This document shows positions 18,982 to 36,180 of a DNA stretch of 64,000 bases, piece by piece (the first letter of the stretch is position 1; each line of letters opens with the position of its first letter). Under the pieces are notes generated by a model. The model was not told the DNA's origin, did not search any database, and saw only the letters and a program-made list of their open reading frames with translations. The position numbers and the translations under genes were made by a program. The DNA lies in NCBI GenBank assembly GCA_028583405.1, contig CM053260.1:20956569-21020568 (forward strand), written 5' to 3'. Source of the stretch: Pogonophryne albipinna (lineage: Eukaryota > Chordata > Actinopteri > Perciformes > Artedidraconidae).

Positions 18982-20134
18982 CAGGCTTGGAATTTCGTCA
19001 TTTTAGGGGCAAGGCCATTTGGCCTTTGGTGTTACACATTTTTTCAGGGCGCAAAGGCCACATGCCAGGGAACAAAGGCCAATGAGGGAAACATTTGGAT
19101 TTGGAGCTTGCAAATAAATAACTTCACTTTTTTTATAAGAAAAACACACGAATGACATGGAAAACAAATCACTTTTTTAATATCAATAATGTCAAACATG
19201 ATATCATCATATAGGCCTATGCCTCCTTAGTATTACCGTATATAAAATAAAATAATTTACTTTGAATAATTAGTGTTTGGTATGTTTTCCATCTACTACT
19301 TCTCCAATTCACAAATCCAAAATCAAATCAAAAAATCTAAAATTCTATTAATATGTAACAAATATATTCCATTTCAGAGCAGAAGAAACAGCCTTCAAGG
19401 GACAAACTCTGCACATACATCATTCAGCAGTGTGTGGGCGTGTGTGTGTGTGTGTACGAGAGTATCTTTAATCAACTCCTCACAGCTCTGGTCAGAAACT
19501 GGACAAAAGTTAAACATGTACAAACCACAGACTGTCATGGCGAATACAATCGCTGCTTTAATTCTGTCTTTAGGACGTTGTTGTGAGTGTGGACGGAGCA
19601 GCTACAGGTTAGTTTAGCCTGATTGATCCATTCAGAAAACACGCATTTTAAAAGGTTTCTCGCTTGCTGTCTTATCTGCAGACTTGTCAAAGCATTAATT
19701 CATGTTTTTTACTAACCGGTATCAGTATTTAGTTACTTCGGCATCATTTTGAAACGTGTATTACAATAAATCACGGTCAAATATGTTCATTTTGTCGCAG
19801 TTGGTTTCCACCACAGTATTTACATGGAAATAAGCCCCGCCCCCTCTCCAGCGCGTTCTGTTTGAATGACAGGAGTAAACAGCTGACAGCCGCGGTGAAA
19901 CTCCAGCGGTTAGAGCGATGAGAATATTCGCATCACGTCCGTTGTGAACGCAGCATAATGCAGTTCAGAAAACACTGTTCTGTCGCTTTTAAAGCAACTT
20001 TGAGATTTTAACAGTATCAGGGGCACACAGGCCATGGTGGCCGTAGGACGTACAATTATTTGTGGGGCTTCACGGCCAGACCGAGGGGCTACGACGGCCA
20101 TGGCCGTCGTGGCCGCCGTGAAAATCCTACCCTG
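18982..20134. mobile_element. Non-autonomous hAT-like element, TSD TTCACAGC
   Basis: The ends are CAGGCTTGGAATTT (left) and, inverted, CAGGGTAGGATTTT (right). A perfect 8-bp duplication TTCACAGC flanks it (18974-18981 and 20135-20142). Length is 1153 bp. The subterminal regions are unusual: the left has repeated AAGGCC/GGCCTTTG motifs and the right is CpG-rich with a perfect 20-bp palindrome at 20091-20110. No transposase frame is recognised. Confidence 0.87.
20091..20110. repeat. Perfect 20-bp GC-rich palindrome
   Basis: ACGACGGCCATGGCCGTCGT is its own reverse complement. It sits 24 bp inside the right end of the hAT-like element, where transposase binding sites normally lie. Confidence 0.9.
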
Positions 20135-21077
20135 TTCACAGCACAACACATCTAGTATGGTCTGATTGAGGAACAGCTCTTCCACTCTACTGACAGACAG
20201 ACGCTTTTTGAAGGACAGAAGCTGCTGAGCGAAAGGCACAAAATGATTCCATTATAAATGACTGAACCTGCTCATAAATGAACAACAGACTCTCACAAGG
20301 TCACACCACTTATTACAGACGTAACTCATGTAGTGAGTATTTTTAAAAGCATTAGGATCTGGGTTGAATTCAACCCCTCAAAGTCCTAAATTGCAGACTG
20401 TATTTCCCATGTTCTTACTCCAGTTGAACTATATTCCTAGATTTAGTGGCTGCATATGCTGAAGAACTGAATAGCATGTTGATTTATGCTCCATTATGTT
20501 GTTTGTGATGGATATAAAGCTTTCAAAGTATCCAAAGCATCATCATTTAAAGACCGAGTTATTGTATGAAAGTCTGAGGAATGTGTTTAACGACTTGATG
20601 TCCGATAGCAAAGTGGAACTCTGGTAGTTTATGTCTGAACTTTCTGATCTGCAGAACCATTTGTTTTTTATTGAAAATGTTTACGTATTGGCTTTATATG
20701 TATAACCAGAAACGGACTATATTCTTTATCCCAGTTTCCCCATTTTAGAATGAAATAAGTCAAACGTTTTAGAACAATTGAATACAATAAAATGTACAAT
20801 ATGTATACAAACATAAGAAAGCAAAGTTAGAGTGTGCAATCAAAAAGATAAGGTAATTAAAATAAGAGTGTTATTCAAACATAGGAAGTTATAGTTAAAA
20901 TGTGCACATTTTACTATAACATAGTCCATTTACACTACAAAATATAAAGACATTAATGCTCAATTGCACAGTGTATGTACATATGCATGCAAAACTAAAT
21001 GTTATACGTCATCTCTTTGGCACTTTCAGGAAGTGAAGCAGTGATCAGAGCCACGCTGCGTTACGAGTGTGAACTCA

Positions 21078-24264
<3,187 letters not shown>

Positions 24265-24519
24265 TCAAAGAGTGTGTGTGTTGGAGGGGGAGAGACCAGG
24301 TTTGTGTGAGGAACATTTGAATATCTGAAGCAAAGCTAAATATTGTTCTTGTTTGACCTAGGTAAAGTTTAAACTACTTTGTTTTAACTTATCACAAACT
24401 AATAATGTTTTACGCAACAACACTTCCCACATGATTTTTCCTCCCTTATAACCAATGAAAGTTGATATTTTATTTTTTATATTCGGTTACCAAGAACAGT
24501 AGTAGTTTTCCTAAAAGTA

Positions 24520-24577
24520 TTTAAGTTGAATTGCCTTGTGTTGAAAAGTGCTATATAAATAAACTTGCCTTGCCTTG
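24520..24577 (+). repeat. LINE/SINE 3' tail-like fragment
   Basis: It contains AAAAGTGCTATATAAATAAA followed by a short TTGCC duplication. This matches the well-known 3' tail of fish L2-type LINEs and the SINEs that share it. Only the tail is present. Confidence 0.55.
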
Positions 24578-26806
24578 AGTTGACATTTAGTAAAGCATTT
24601 TCCAGACAGATTGTCCTTCAGTGCCTGTACCACATTTCAAACGGACAGATTCAAAGACGAGAGAACAAAACATGCAAAACTGTTTTATTTCTATTATTGA
24701 GTCATTCTCATCCAAAGTTAGAACAGAGAGACCTCAGCAGACTGCACCATCTGAGAATCAGAATATAAAGACACATATAAAGCCTTCATTTTAACAGCAT
24801 TAGCATCCGAAAGATAAAGGCAGGAGAACAAAATAATATACCTGGATGTACTGGGAAATAGACATGTTGGCATGTCATTACAGGAAAAGCACAGGGGTAA
24901 TTGATAACAATAACAACAACAGCCATTTTAGCCATGAACAAATGTTTATAAGCACATTTTTAAACAGGTTTGTAATGATAAAACCTGTTTAAATATTTAG
25001 CATGTGCCTAAAGTGCCATCAAAATGGTATTGGTGTAATTTTGGACCCAAAAATAAGTCGTGTTTTTAATGTTGAAAACGTACATTTAGGCTTATATATA
25101 TTTATTTCATAGTTTAACGTTTATAGTCTATAAGGTAAAAGAAGATCATGAAAATGGTTGTTGATCATTTCAGTCACAACATAATATAAACCAAAGTGAC
25201 ATTTTGTGTCACCAAAACTAAATTAAACGAGTAATAATTTAAATATCCCCAACGTTTTACCGGACATTACACAGCCAAAAACCTGGAGCCAAAGCTGCAG
25301 AAAATACCAGAATTGCACGTCTTTTTAAAATACTTTAAAGTGACAGAAAGATAATGTGAAAGTTTGTGATTTTCTCCATATGGTCCTCAGTGGGAGTGAG
25401 TGAGCTAGCTGCCAGTCAGGAAGTCCCTGTGCTTGTTTGCCTCTCTTGCCTTCAGAGGGAAATCCATTGTTATGGAACAGTGAGCAAGCAAAATTAAACA
25501 TTATCTGACTGAATGGCGGGGGGACATGGTCGTGTTGTTGTTTACAGTCCTCTCAGTGATGACTTTGGTTTATCAGCAAGTGTTGTTTGCCGAGTGTGAT
25601 GCATGCTGTGTTTCCAATGTGTCATGAACTTATTACTTTTCTTTACTTTATTGTCTACGGCAGGTTTTCAAAACTTCTTCACTTCCTTATCAAATTTGCT
25701 TTTGGTGTTTTTTTTTTAATGGAGGACCCTACCTTTCATCCCACTGTGTGATAAACTGTAGCATCATTCTGAACAAATGCTTTATCGGTGTTAACTTGTT
25801 AGAAACAAAATCATAAGTTTGCTTTGATTTGAATGTCTAATTTTCAGAGACAGTTTACAGTGGCATCAGGAACAAACTCCTTAAATCAATTAAAATGTTT
25901 TTACTCCTGGAAAGTTCCTGGCTAGTAGAAAGGGTGAGCATTGATCTTGGAAAATATTTTGAAACTAGACATCTAACACATGACAAATGTATCCACCAAC
26001 ACATGCAAATTGTTTTAGTTGTGGCAGCTAGAAAGGAGAACCTACTTGAAAAGTGTGTACATTTGTGATGTGCGTTCGATTACAGTGTCGCAAGGCAACT
26101 GCAAATCACTCATTACGACCCCAAAGACCCTAGACCTGATGTGAAAGTCTGGCTGTGTGTCTATGCTGACCCAGAACAAATCAACCAAACACTAACACTG
26201 CCAAATGATCTATATCACACCCGCCACTTCAATATTTTGTTAATATACATCTGCTATTTTCCTTACGTGAAACGCAAAGTGTACCAAGATCTTGACGGCA
26301 ACTCTTTCAACTTTCAAACCAACTTGTCTTGTCTACTTTAGTGTTTTCCAATATGTCTACGATTTGCTTTCAACAACCGCTCCAGATACTGTAGCAGGTA
26401 AACATGTTGCTGAAAGCTCTCTGACCTACATATACACTGAACAGAGTGATAGCAATAGCGGTGCATACCAAACAAGCAGGAGAATTTGAACTTTTCAATT
26501 TGAGAAAAACATGTCCTCCTAAAGCATTGCCCTATGATGTAGTGTTTGTTCAGCAATGGATTTTATCCAATGTGATTGTTAAATGTCAACTCAAACTAAA
26601 TCCAGTAAAAATGTGCTCTTTGACTCAAAGGGACTGACATCAAAACTTGACAGTAGCGGCCATGATTTAAGCGCCGGCGCGAGGCAGAGGGAAGTCACTG
26701 TGCCTCCTGCTGTGCCGGCAGCTGCACCTGTCCAGCAGCCGGACACAACAGGCACACGTTCTCGCAATGTAACATGGGGAGGGTGAGTTTAAACCCTGGC
26801 TGAAAG

Positions 26807-27115
26807 TAGGGCTGCTCGATTATGGCAAAAATCATAATCTCGATTATTTGGGTCAATAATTGTAATTGCGATTATTAAATGTGATTATTCATTGACTTTG
26901 AAAACATCCATTTATTGGAGAAAAAAAAATTGAACAGTATGTTTTTAACAGTTGATTACCCTGAACTTTAAGTATAATTGAACTGAAAAACCAACACAAA
27001 ACAAGTAATAATAATAATAGAAAAATAGTCGTTTTATTTCGATTACGTTGTTTTCGTAATCGTTGCAAGCCATAATCGTAATCGCGATTAAAATACAATT
27101 AATTGAGCAGCCCTA
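26807..27115. mobile_element. Short hAT-like MITE, TSD GCTGAAAG
   Basis: The ends are TAGGGCTGCTCGATTATGG and, inverted, TAGGGCTGCTCAATTAATTG. A perfect 8-bp duplication GCTGAAAG lies at 26799-26806 and 27116-27123. At 309 bp it is a classic miniature element with no coding capacity. The interior is AT-rich with repeated ATAATCG/CGATTA motifs near both ends. Confidence 0.92.
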
Positions 27116-27552
27116 GCTGAAAGTACAGAGGGATTTGGTTATTTTCTGCCATGCAAGCTGGCTTACCTGTCTAACATCATGACATTAGATACTTTAATCA
27201 TGTTCACTGATTGACCACAAAGAACAGGAGTAATAGTTGCATCATTGAACTCCTACTTGTGTTAAACACAGCGAGTGTTTAATGACGACGGTGCCAAGTC
27301 GTGAGCGTCTTGTAATTAGTCATGGCAAAAAAGGTCAGTGACCAGCATAACTAAGTCATAGTTTTTGTTAACAAAGTTAGCATTGACTCCTACGTTCAGC
27401 TACTAAAAGTGTGGATTTACGTCATTGACAGATTATGTTGGTTTGAATGGAATAACGTAACAGAGTCCTAAGACATTAATCCACTGATGTTTGCTGTTGA
27501 CTTTCTAGATATTGGAAACCTATAAAAACGATTAACCCCCTACACGGTTTCA

Positions 27553-27825
<273 letters not shown>

Positions 27826-28100
27826 TCACTGAAGCACGGCTTTTATCTTAGAAGTCACTCCCTTTTCCTGACACATATTTATTTCAATACATCATCGGAA
27901 AACTGGTTTAGCAGCCATTTATCCTTACACATACAACATTTCAGGGATATTGTATTTAAAATGCTATATAAATGAGCAATTTTAATAGTGGTAAAAGTAA
28001 CGTTATTGTTTGCTATGATTGTCCTTCACACTGGGGGAAGAGTGTGAGGTATCGTAGTAGCAAGTGGGATCCTGCCATATGTGATGGAAAAAAGGGAGTG

Positions 28101-28102
<2 letters not shown>

Positions 28103-28145
<43 letters not shown>
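28103..28145. repeat. (GT)n microsatellite
   Basis: About 21 uninterrupted TG units in intron 2. Confidence 0.95.
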
Positions 28146-28146
<1 letters not shown>

Positions 28147-28372
28147 GTTGGCATGTAGCCTGTGAGATCTAGCACCGTCTTAAATGACTGCTGACAGTTG
28201 GCCGATGTTGTGTCAACGGTAAACAGCTTTACAGCTGAGACAATAGTGAGATTACACCACTGCTAAATTAAGTGACGATTGAAGTCATGATGCCTTTTTC
28301 TTTACTTTCTTTGCTCTGTTCAATCATTTAATGTTTGCCTCACCAGTGCACATTTCCACACTATTGACTGAC

Positions 28373-28692
28373 AAGGGCTGCACAATATATATATATATTT
28401 TATTTATTTTGTAATCATACTTGCAATGCCAACTTGCACACATCGCACATACAGAGAGGGCTTATTTTAGTTCGTTGAAAGGAAGTCTCACTAGGAACTG
28501 TTGATTATTTTGTCTTCATTTCAGTGTTCAAATGTTTTTTTTTCAATTGATGTTGGAATTTGTTGTTTTGTAATGAAAGCAACAGCAAAAACTAATTGTG
28601 TATACATAGCTGTTTATTCATTGTTATAATAATAGGACTATCACGATATTCAACAATGTTATAGCATATTTTCCTCATATTGTGCAGCCTTT
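28373..28692. mobile_element. Probable hAT-like MITE without clear duplication
   Basis: The left end AAGGGCTGCACAATATAT and the right end, inverted, AAAGGCTGCACAATATGAGG form a good terminal inverted repeat resembling the common TAGGGCTGCACRATA hAT family. No convincing 8-bp target duplication is visible, so the exact edges are uncertain by a few bases. Confidence 0.55.
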
Positions 28693-30588
28693 TTGTGTCC
28701 GACTACAAAAAGAAAATAATTCAGTCGTTGGCTTGAAAAACGCAATAAACGCAAGCATCAACGGCTCATGGCAAATAATCTTTCTCATCTTATTCTGACA
28801 GACATTTGTTTCCCGACATCAGAGGGCTTTCCCTTCTTTGCTACCTTCCGTTGCCTTCCCTCTCCTGATTTATCCATCTTATCTCCCAATCACTCCGTCT
28901 CCTGTGGGTTGGTAGGCAATAAGCTGGTAAAAATAGATGTGTGGGGATAAGGGGGAGAGGCTCCTACTGCAGCCACGCTCAGTGACACCGGTAATAAATC
29001 ACACATGTGTAGGTCCTTACTCTATGCAAGCAGAAAAGAACATGTAGAAACAAACACACAGAAACACAGAATCTCTCACACAAAATAGTCTCCAGTTCAA
29101 TGGATCAGACCAATGTTATGGTATCTCTGCTAAAAGCTACTGAACGCGGATTAAGAAAATGTCATTTCTTCCTGTTCATCACTAGCATTCAAACTTTACT
29201 TCCACTATTTGTGAGCAGACACTCATTCAGTGGGAGGACATTGACCTATAGTCAATCAAATCCCACCCTGAAGTCTTTCAAACAAATGGTGCGCTCATTC
29301 CCAGGCACCGAGCCTTTTACAGAACGTCAACCTTGAAGAGTCCTCAGCCGCCAGTCAGTTTGCTTCCCACACAAAAGTGGCCATTAATTGGACTCCAATT
29401 AGACACTGCTGCTCTTAGAAAGCCAAACAGGAAGTGGAATTGTGACCTGTGTTTCAAAAAGCGATGGAAAAGCATTGGCTCATACCCAGGTGTGAGAAAC
29501 GGTCATCGCTATAGGCCTCATTAATTCAATACCAAGCCAAAACAAAAGCTCCATTGACCGAGCTGTGAGTGAGAAATAAAAGCAAGTTGGGACTCGTGCA
29601 AAGACACTTCTGCCTAGAGTTGGGAATGGAGCAACACCACTAATAAAAGGCAAAGGAAGACAGAGAAGGAGTGAGACTTCCAAAGCTAAGTGTTAGCATA
29701 ATCCAGCTACTGGCACACACAATGAAAAGCCTTGAAGATTTGCTGTGAGGGTGTTCGTCTAAAGCTGGCTAGCTCACGGCTTAACGGCTTCAACATCTTC
29801 ACCAGCTGAGAATGGTGGGTGGGCGTAGTGTGATAAAAAAAAAATCATCATTAGCAATTCAGGAGGATGATCATGGAAACGAGAGTTGCTAGTCGTACTG
29901 GGAGCTTAGAGTCACTACTGCTGCAGCAAAATACATTCACACGCCCAAAAACAAACAGCACATGTACCACCAGCCTGTTACTGTATAGGAGACAAGAATA
30001 AATGCACCATGACTGTATGTTCTTTAAAAAAAAAAAGAGCAACAAAGGAAATAAGTAATTTCTGTGTCTTCATGCATCGTGCCACTGGGTCTCTGCTGTT
30101 GCCAGGGACAACAGAGGAAGGATAGAGAGAGCGAGAGGGATGTGGGGAAGCTATGAGGGGAAGTGTTTCCTCCAGTGATGATGCAGTCCTTTACATGGTC
30201 TCCTCTGGCTTCACAACACCCTTTTCAATTCCATGACAGAAATATGAAGCACCAGAGAGGCATGACTCGCAGGCCTGGTCCGTACGAGGAAGCACAAATG
30301 ATGCATGCACGGGGAAAATGAGAGTGGGAAAAGACTTCAAGAACGGAGAGAGTGAGAAAAACATTTAGAGTGATCAGGATTTCACGGACTGCATTCATCT
30401 TGACAGTGACAGTGGTCTAAATAAGTTAGTATTCTGATCAATCTGTTTATATAGCTTGCTTTCAGGGCTGAGCATTAAAGGCATTGCTTATTAAGCAGCG
30501 ACTCATTGTTTACTGTGAGTTTACATTAAGAGTTCAACCTTAAATCACATCTTTCTTTTGTGTTGCCATAGTAGTATATCCTTTAGGC

Positions 30589-31712
30589 CAGTGGTCACCA
30601 ACCAGTCGATCGCCAGTGTGGTGCGGGTAGATCGCGGACCGTTAAAATAAAAATAATAATGTTTGAAAAATACGTTTTTAGATGTAAACCTATCATCCAC
30701 CACCCCGTTAGCAGGTGCCACTTGATTGACGTATATTTGAGACACCTCAATAATATAATACATTAACCGTGCTTTACGTGAACCTCATCATGACTCAAGA
30801 GAGGACGGCAGGACTGCAATTTCCCGTGTTCAGTGAATGCAACAGAGGCAAGTCAACAGACCAATCAGAGAGTTGCATGGAACTACACGTGTGCTTGTGT
30901 CATTCAAGCTCGGCTCTGTGTGTGTGTGGCAATAGCGCATTTAGTGTGATAGAGAGGGAGAGAGGGAGAGAGGGAGAGAGGGGGACCGGTGCTAGCGGGG
31001 ACCGTGATGTTAGCATCTGGTTAGCTAGCTGCACTAACGGACATAAGGAGCTGTTTGTTCCACAACAAGCTGGAGGAGAGTCCTCTCCTCTCAGACTGAG
31101 GGGCTCAGGTACGCTAAAGGACTCTCTGAGTGTTTAGAACGGTTTTGTCACAAATTATTCAAAAGATTATTTCCCCCGGCACACCTTCATATGATCATTA
31201 TAGTTATACAAACAATAAGAGAATAAATGAAAAACAGTTATGAAATCTACTATATGGCAGTAAAACAAGAATACAGTTTAAAAGGAGAGTGATTTGTAAA
31301 ATATCCATAAAGAAAAAGTAAATCTGTTTACAGTTATGTTTCATCTGGGTGTTGAGAGAGGTATCCATAGATGTCTTCATGTTGCTCTCAAAGTGCACCA
31401 GATTGATGCTTTCAACTTCAATATTTAGGGACCATCCCCCCAGACCCCCCTAGAGGAGGTGAGGACCCCCCTAGAGGAGGTGAGGTCCGCCCCCCACTCA
31501 TAAAAAATAGCACTTTACCCCTGCCTATATGCCATGAGCTGATTATGGAGCCTTCATTGTAACAGTAATTCAGATGCAATTGGCCTATAAAAGGCCTCAA
31601 ATTGGAAGCACTGTCTAGCCGTCTTTTTCACTCAATTCTGCAATAGGTAGATCTCACCTTTCACCTAGGCCGAGGTCGGTGATCTTGGGCTTAAAAAGGT
31701 TGGTGACCACTG
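30589..31712. mobile_element. Non-autonomous hAT-like element, TSD CTTTAGGC
   Basis: Perfect 15-bp terminal inverted repeats (CAGTGGTCACCAACC) are flanked by a perfect 8-bp duplication CTTTAGGC (30581-30588 and 31713-31720). Length is 1124 bp. The interior holds an (AGAGGG)n-like run at 30951-30984, an open frame of 122 codons (30769-31137) of no recognised family, and a C-rich module repeated inverted at 236-298. No intact transposase is seen. Confidence 0.93.
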
Positions 31713-31741
31713 CTTTAGGCAAATAATCTACAAACTCTGAT

Positions 31742-32342
31742 AGACCCCATTTACACGCAAACGCAAAGGCATACGAAACGAATACGATATCAAAAAAGTC
31801 TTCCGTTCACACAAGAACGCTCGGGAGCGCTGGAGACGCTGTAGTACATATGCCGGGCCTGTAAGTGGCGCTGTACTTTCACCACAAAATACACCAAAAG
31901 CAGCGAAGAAGACCCCCGAGCATGGTTACCATGGTTGCCCTTCTGTTTATGTCCCGCGGTGGATTTAGCAAGATGTAGTTCATGTAATTCTCCATGTCCA
32001 CTTGTTGCTGATGGTTGTGGGAGAGGAGCTGTAGATTTTGCACTAACATCTGTAGCATGGTCAGTAGCTACTGACAGTAGCTACTGACCATGCTACAGCA
32101 GTGAGCAGCAGCGGTGGGGCTATGGCTTCATCGTTATCAGGCAAATTATCGTATAGGACGTACACACGGAGCCGTTTGGCCCCCCAGAGCGTTCCGTTTG
32201 CAGATCTATCCACCTTGGGACCCGTTATCGTTTGCGGGGTCCGTTTCCGCGTTTCCGTTACGGCCTCGTGTGAACGAACGGCATATACGAAAGAGAAAAG
32301 TAGCGGATACAACCGTTTGCGTTCTCGTGTAAACAGCACCTT
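31742..32342. mobile_element. Decayed TIR element with CATTTACACG-type ends
   Basis: The left end reads AGACCCCATTTACACGCAAA and the inverted right end AGGTGCTGTTTACACGAGAA. Both continue with AACGCAAA-like motifs. The imperfect repeats suggest an old DNA transposon or MITE. I could not find a convincing target duplication, so superfamily and exact edges are open. It starts only 30 bp after the previous hAT element and contains the palindrome at 32050-32098. Confidence 0.6.
32050..32098. repeat. Perfect 49-bp palindrome (24-bp arms, 1-bp centre)
   Basis: The arms at 32050-32073 and 32075-32098 are exact reverse complements around a single A at 32074. Each inner half ends in CAGTAGCTACTG, which is itself palindromic. 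It can extrude as a near loop-less hairpin. Confidence 0.95.
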
Positions 32343-33438
32343 AAACACCGTCGCTCAAAACACTCAAATGTCATTCCTGTGGGGTTTTATACAGTATAGG
32401 TTTGTGTGCATGTAAATGGCCTGCAAAGGCTAAAATCCCAAAGTTCACACCAGAGCGAGTTTGCCTGAATGTCTCAATTGTAGTCTTTTGCACCAAACGT
32501 CATGCCACTTCAAACAGCAGGTATTTATTGTAAGGCTTAATGTTTTACTACATCATGATATATTGTGCAGGTGTTCATGTTATTTCGTCCGCCTCCTATG
32601 CGGCACAGAAACATATTCAAAGCTTAACTTTTCTGTGAATGCAGTTGAACATTTTAACCAGCCAGCCAATTAGTCTATATAGCATTATTTGATTCTCTAT
32701 AGATGTCAAAACTCTACTGCAGATTTAAATTAAGCATATCGTAAAGATGTCAGGACTGTAGCATACTAATCAGGCATATTTTAACCCTTAAGATTTAAAT
32801 CTGCAGTGAAACAGCAGCCTTTAATTAAGAGTACAGGCTAAAGGCCAGAATTCTGTTGGGCTGAGCCTCAAAACAGCAGATACAAATGTCTGTTTGTGAG
32901 AAAAAGCAAGACCGAGACACAGTGATAAAATATGAATTCTTATTGGGTGAGGGTTAGGTACAAGAATGTATAGCCTGTTAAAATGTCCAAAGATAAAGTT
33001 AAACTGCTTTTTAATGGGATTTCAGTATAGTTTTCTGTTTCTAGTTTTCTTAATGTAAATAATAATTGTCTGTCCCCCTGCCTATATTTATGTATATTCC
33101 TTTCCTTCACACAAATGAGGGCGCAGTGCGGAGTCACCTCTCCCCTCTGGCATTCAGCAGCGGGTTGACTCCGACACTATTAACAGTCCCAGAGGGGTGA
33201 CATGGCTCGTATGTGTGTGTGAATGGCAAACATGCTTTGGCTTGTAATGGTACAAAAAGGGTTAGGAAGGAAACACCTCATGTTATAATCAACAGCTGTT
33301 CCACCCACTGTCATGCAGCACACACACACTCAATGGAGAGGAGGTGCATGGCCACCAAATGGCACGGTCTGGGGCTAAACAGGGGCTATGGGTGGAGGGT
33401 AATCACTTAATGGAGCTTTATGCACCCATCTCCCCTGC

Positions 33439-33754
<316 letters not shown>

Positions 33755-34205
33755 CATTACCATAACAGCCACAGTGGGAGAATTGTCCTGTCTCTGCTGT
33801 GAACCACCTATGGTGATCAGATTAGCAACCCACAATGAGATTTAGGGCTCAGCACCTCTGCACTGTATCTACAGTTACACAAGCCCTGATGACTATAAGA
33901 AGGGATACCAGTTTAGCCATACCACAAAAACAGAATCAGTGTTACCACTTCTACCTTTATAATAATTATTGTTTTACTTTTATTCTGAATGTCACCATCA
34001 TTTATGTTATTTCCTCTTTTTTCTCTTAATGTTCCTCATTGTTTGGTCAGACAGTTAGATAATCAATTATTAATGCGCTAACATAGACACTCGGGGAGTA
34101 GGACATGTTTTGAATGAGTCTCCAGAAACACATTAAGTGTAAAGGCACTTTCAGACAAAGCACTTCAGAAAAACACAACGACTGCATTGTTGCGTTGCAA
34201 CAGGG

Positions 34206-34480
34206 TAGGGCTGGGTGATATGGGGAAAATTAAGCATTTTTAACCAAATACCTCAATATTGAAATTGGGTCAAAAAACGTATACAAATACTGCTGTCACA
34301 AATACTTACGCAATGAGATTTTTCATAAATAATAAACAGATATGTGGATATTATGAAAGTGGATAACCCTAAGATTTTCTGATATTTTCCGAAAATTACA
34401 CAACACCACTATGCGACCTTTAAAGCTAGCAAGAGACTACGATTTCGATCTCACATTACAATATCGATATATTGGCCGTT
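34206..34480. repeat. Degenerate hAT-like fragment
   Basis: TAGGGCTGGGTGATATGG at the left edge is a familiar hAT terminal sequence. Near 34459-34475 an ATATCGATATATTGG stretch resembles the subterminal right side, but the right terminal repeat is missing or too diverged and no target duplication matches. Probably a truncated copy. Confidence 0.4.
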
Positions 34481-36180
34481 GCCACCTCAGAGTAAGGACA
34501 CCAGATAACATGAGGCATGAAGTTCAGTTTAAAGGCTCATTCAAATGTAAGACATGGTTCACTGCGATAAACTCTTTTCAGGCAGCAAAAGCTGGATTTG
34601 CCCAATTTAGAAAGATTATCAACAAGCATTTTCTCCTCTGGCTCAACGCTTGCAAAGCAAAATTAGCCCAATGATATAAGTATACCCTTTAAGGATGTTT
34701 GTAATATGTGGTGTTCCACAGGTGTTTTTTTCTGAACCTGACTACAACCATTTCAGGCCTAAAGACTCAACAGGAGTAGGGTCCAGAAAACGACTGCTTA
34801 ACCCTAACCTATTCAAAATGAACTCCAGTGTCAACATTTCCAATACCAACATGCCAATCCCATTGCTATTCATGGTGTTATTGGCCCTATCAGAAGTCGT
34901 GGAAGGGGTATCTAGAGGGCATTAATAATAACGTGTCTCGTAAAGGGATTAAAACGAAATAGATGACAGTTGACTTTAACAAGGGCCATCCTGATAAAGC
35001 CCCACTCCGGGGACCTTACTAAGGATTTTACCTGGATTTATTCATCCCATACTCCCTGGTTCAAATCACAGCGGCTGATAAAGGCAAGAATCCCAAACCT
35101 AATCTCCGAGTACATTCAGAGGCACCATAAAAATGTCTCTTTCTCAATATCTGGTACAGGGCCAGCCACGCATCAGACCACAATATGAGCACAACAGAGA
35201 GCATACTTCAGTTCTCTGCATTCACAAAGCTTCCTGTATTTTCAAGGATTCCTCAAATCCTTCTTACAATGTATAGATTCCTCCTCCATGTAGTAGGGTC
35301 CATACTCCCCCAGTGACAACACAAAGGCAGAATAACAGCATATATCTCCAGGCTGCTAAGCTTCTGAACTCCCTGACCCCAGTCATCTGCTTTCCCGGCT
35401 GAAATGTCAGTAAATCAATGAGCATTGATCTATGAATTAATGCGGGAAATTCTTACGGTTTCTGCTTTCTACAGCCCTTTTAAAAGCATTTTCCCCTTCA
35501 GTTCACCCAATCCCTGCAGCATCCAAAGGCAGCAGGACACATAAATTGAGAAATCCGAAGCTTCTGAGAACGTCCAGAGCGCAGTGCCATTTATCCACAA
35601 CTGGTAGGCTTGTACCATGTTAACCTTCATTAAATGGTATGAAATGACACTATGGGGAAACAGTATAACCAAACGGACCCATGCACACACCAGATTGAAC
35701 AATTATAACTTGATATTCTGCTTTTTTATAAAGAAGAATCTGGCTAACACGTAGCCTCTTTTCTCTTTACAGAATAATGTCATGGCGCACATCCACAAGC
35801 ATTGGCACCACTTGTGTAGCATCAGTTACGACAGTATGTAACCATGTTCAAGAGGAGATACAGAATGCAAGAACAGTGTTAAATATAATCATAAATGGTG
35901 GAAGATCATACGTCTAGAGTTTTAGTTATCAGCTGTTTTAGACCCGCTGATCAATATCCAACCTCACCAAGCGTTTTCACACGTAGCGCTACTGCACATA
36001 TGAAGTATAGGTACTAATGGGGACGCCATCACAGACCAGGCATCTGGACATTTATTTTTTGAAATGTCAACTAAGGCTGCAAATGAATAAACTGATAAAT
36101 GAGCACCCTGCTAAATGAAATCAGTTCAAAAGTGATTACCTGCATTCAAAGCTCCATTCAGTGACATTATCAATACAAAA

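Noticed and set aside
28373..28692. Assigning an exact 8-bp duplication to this element
   Set aside because: Flanking octamers do not match well enough, so it is listed only as a probable MITE.
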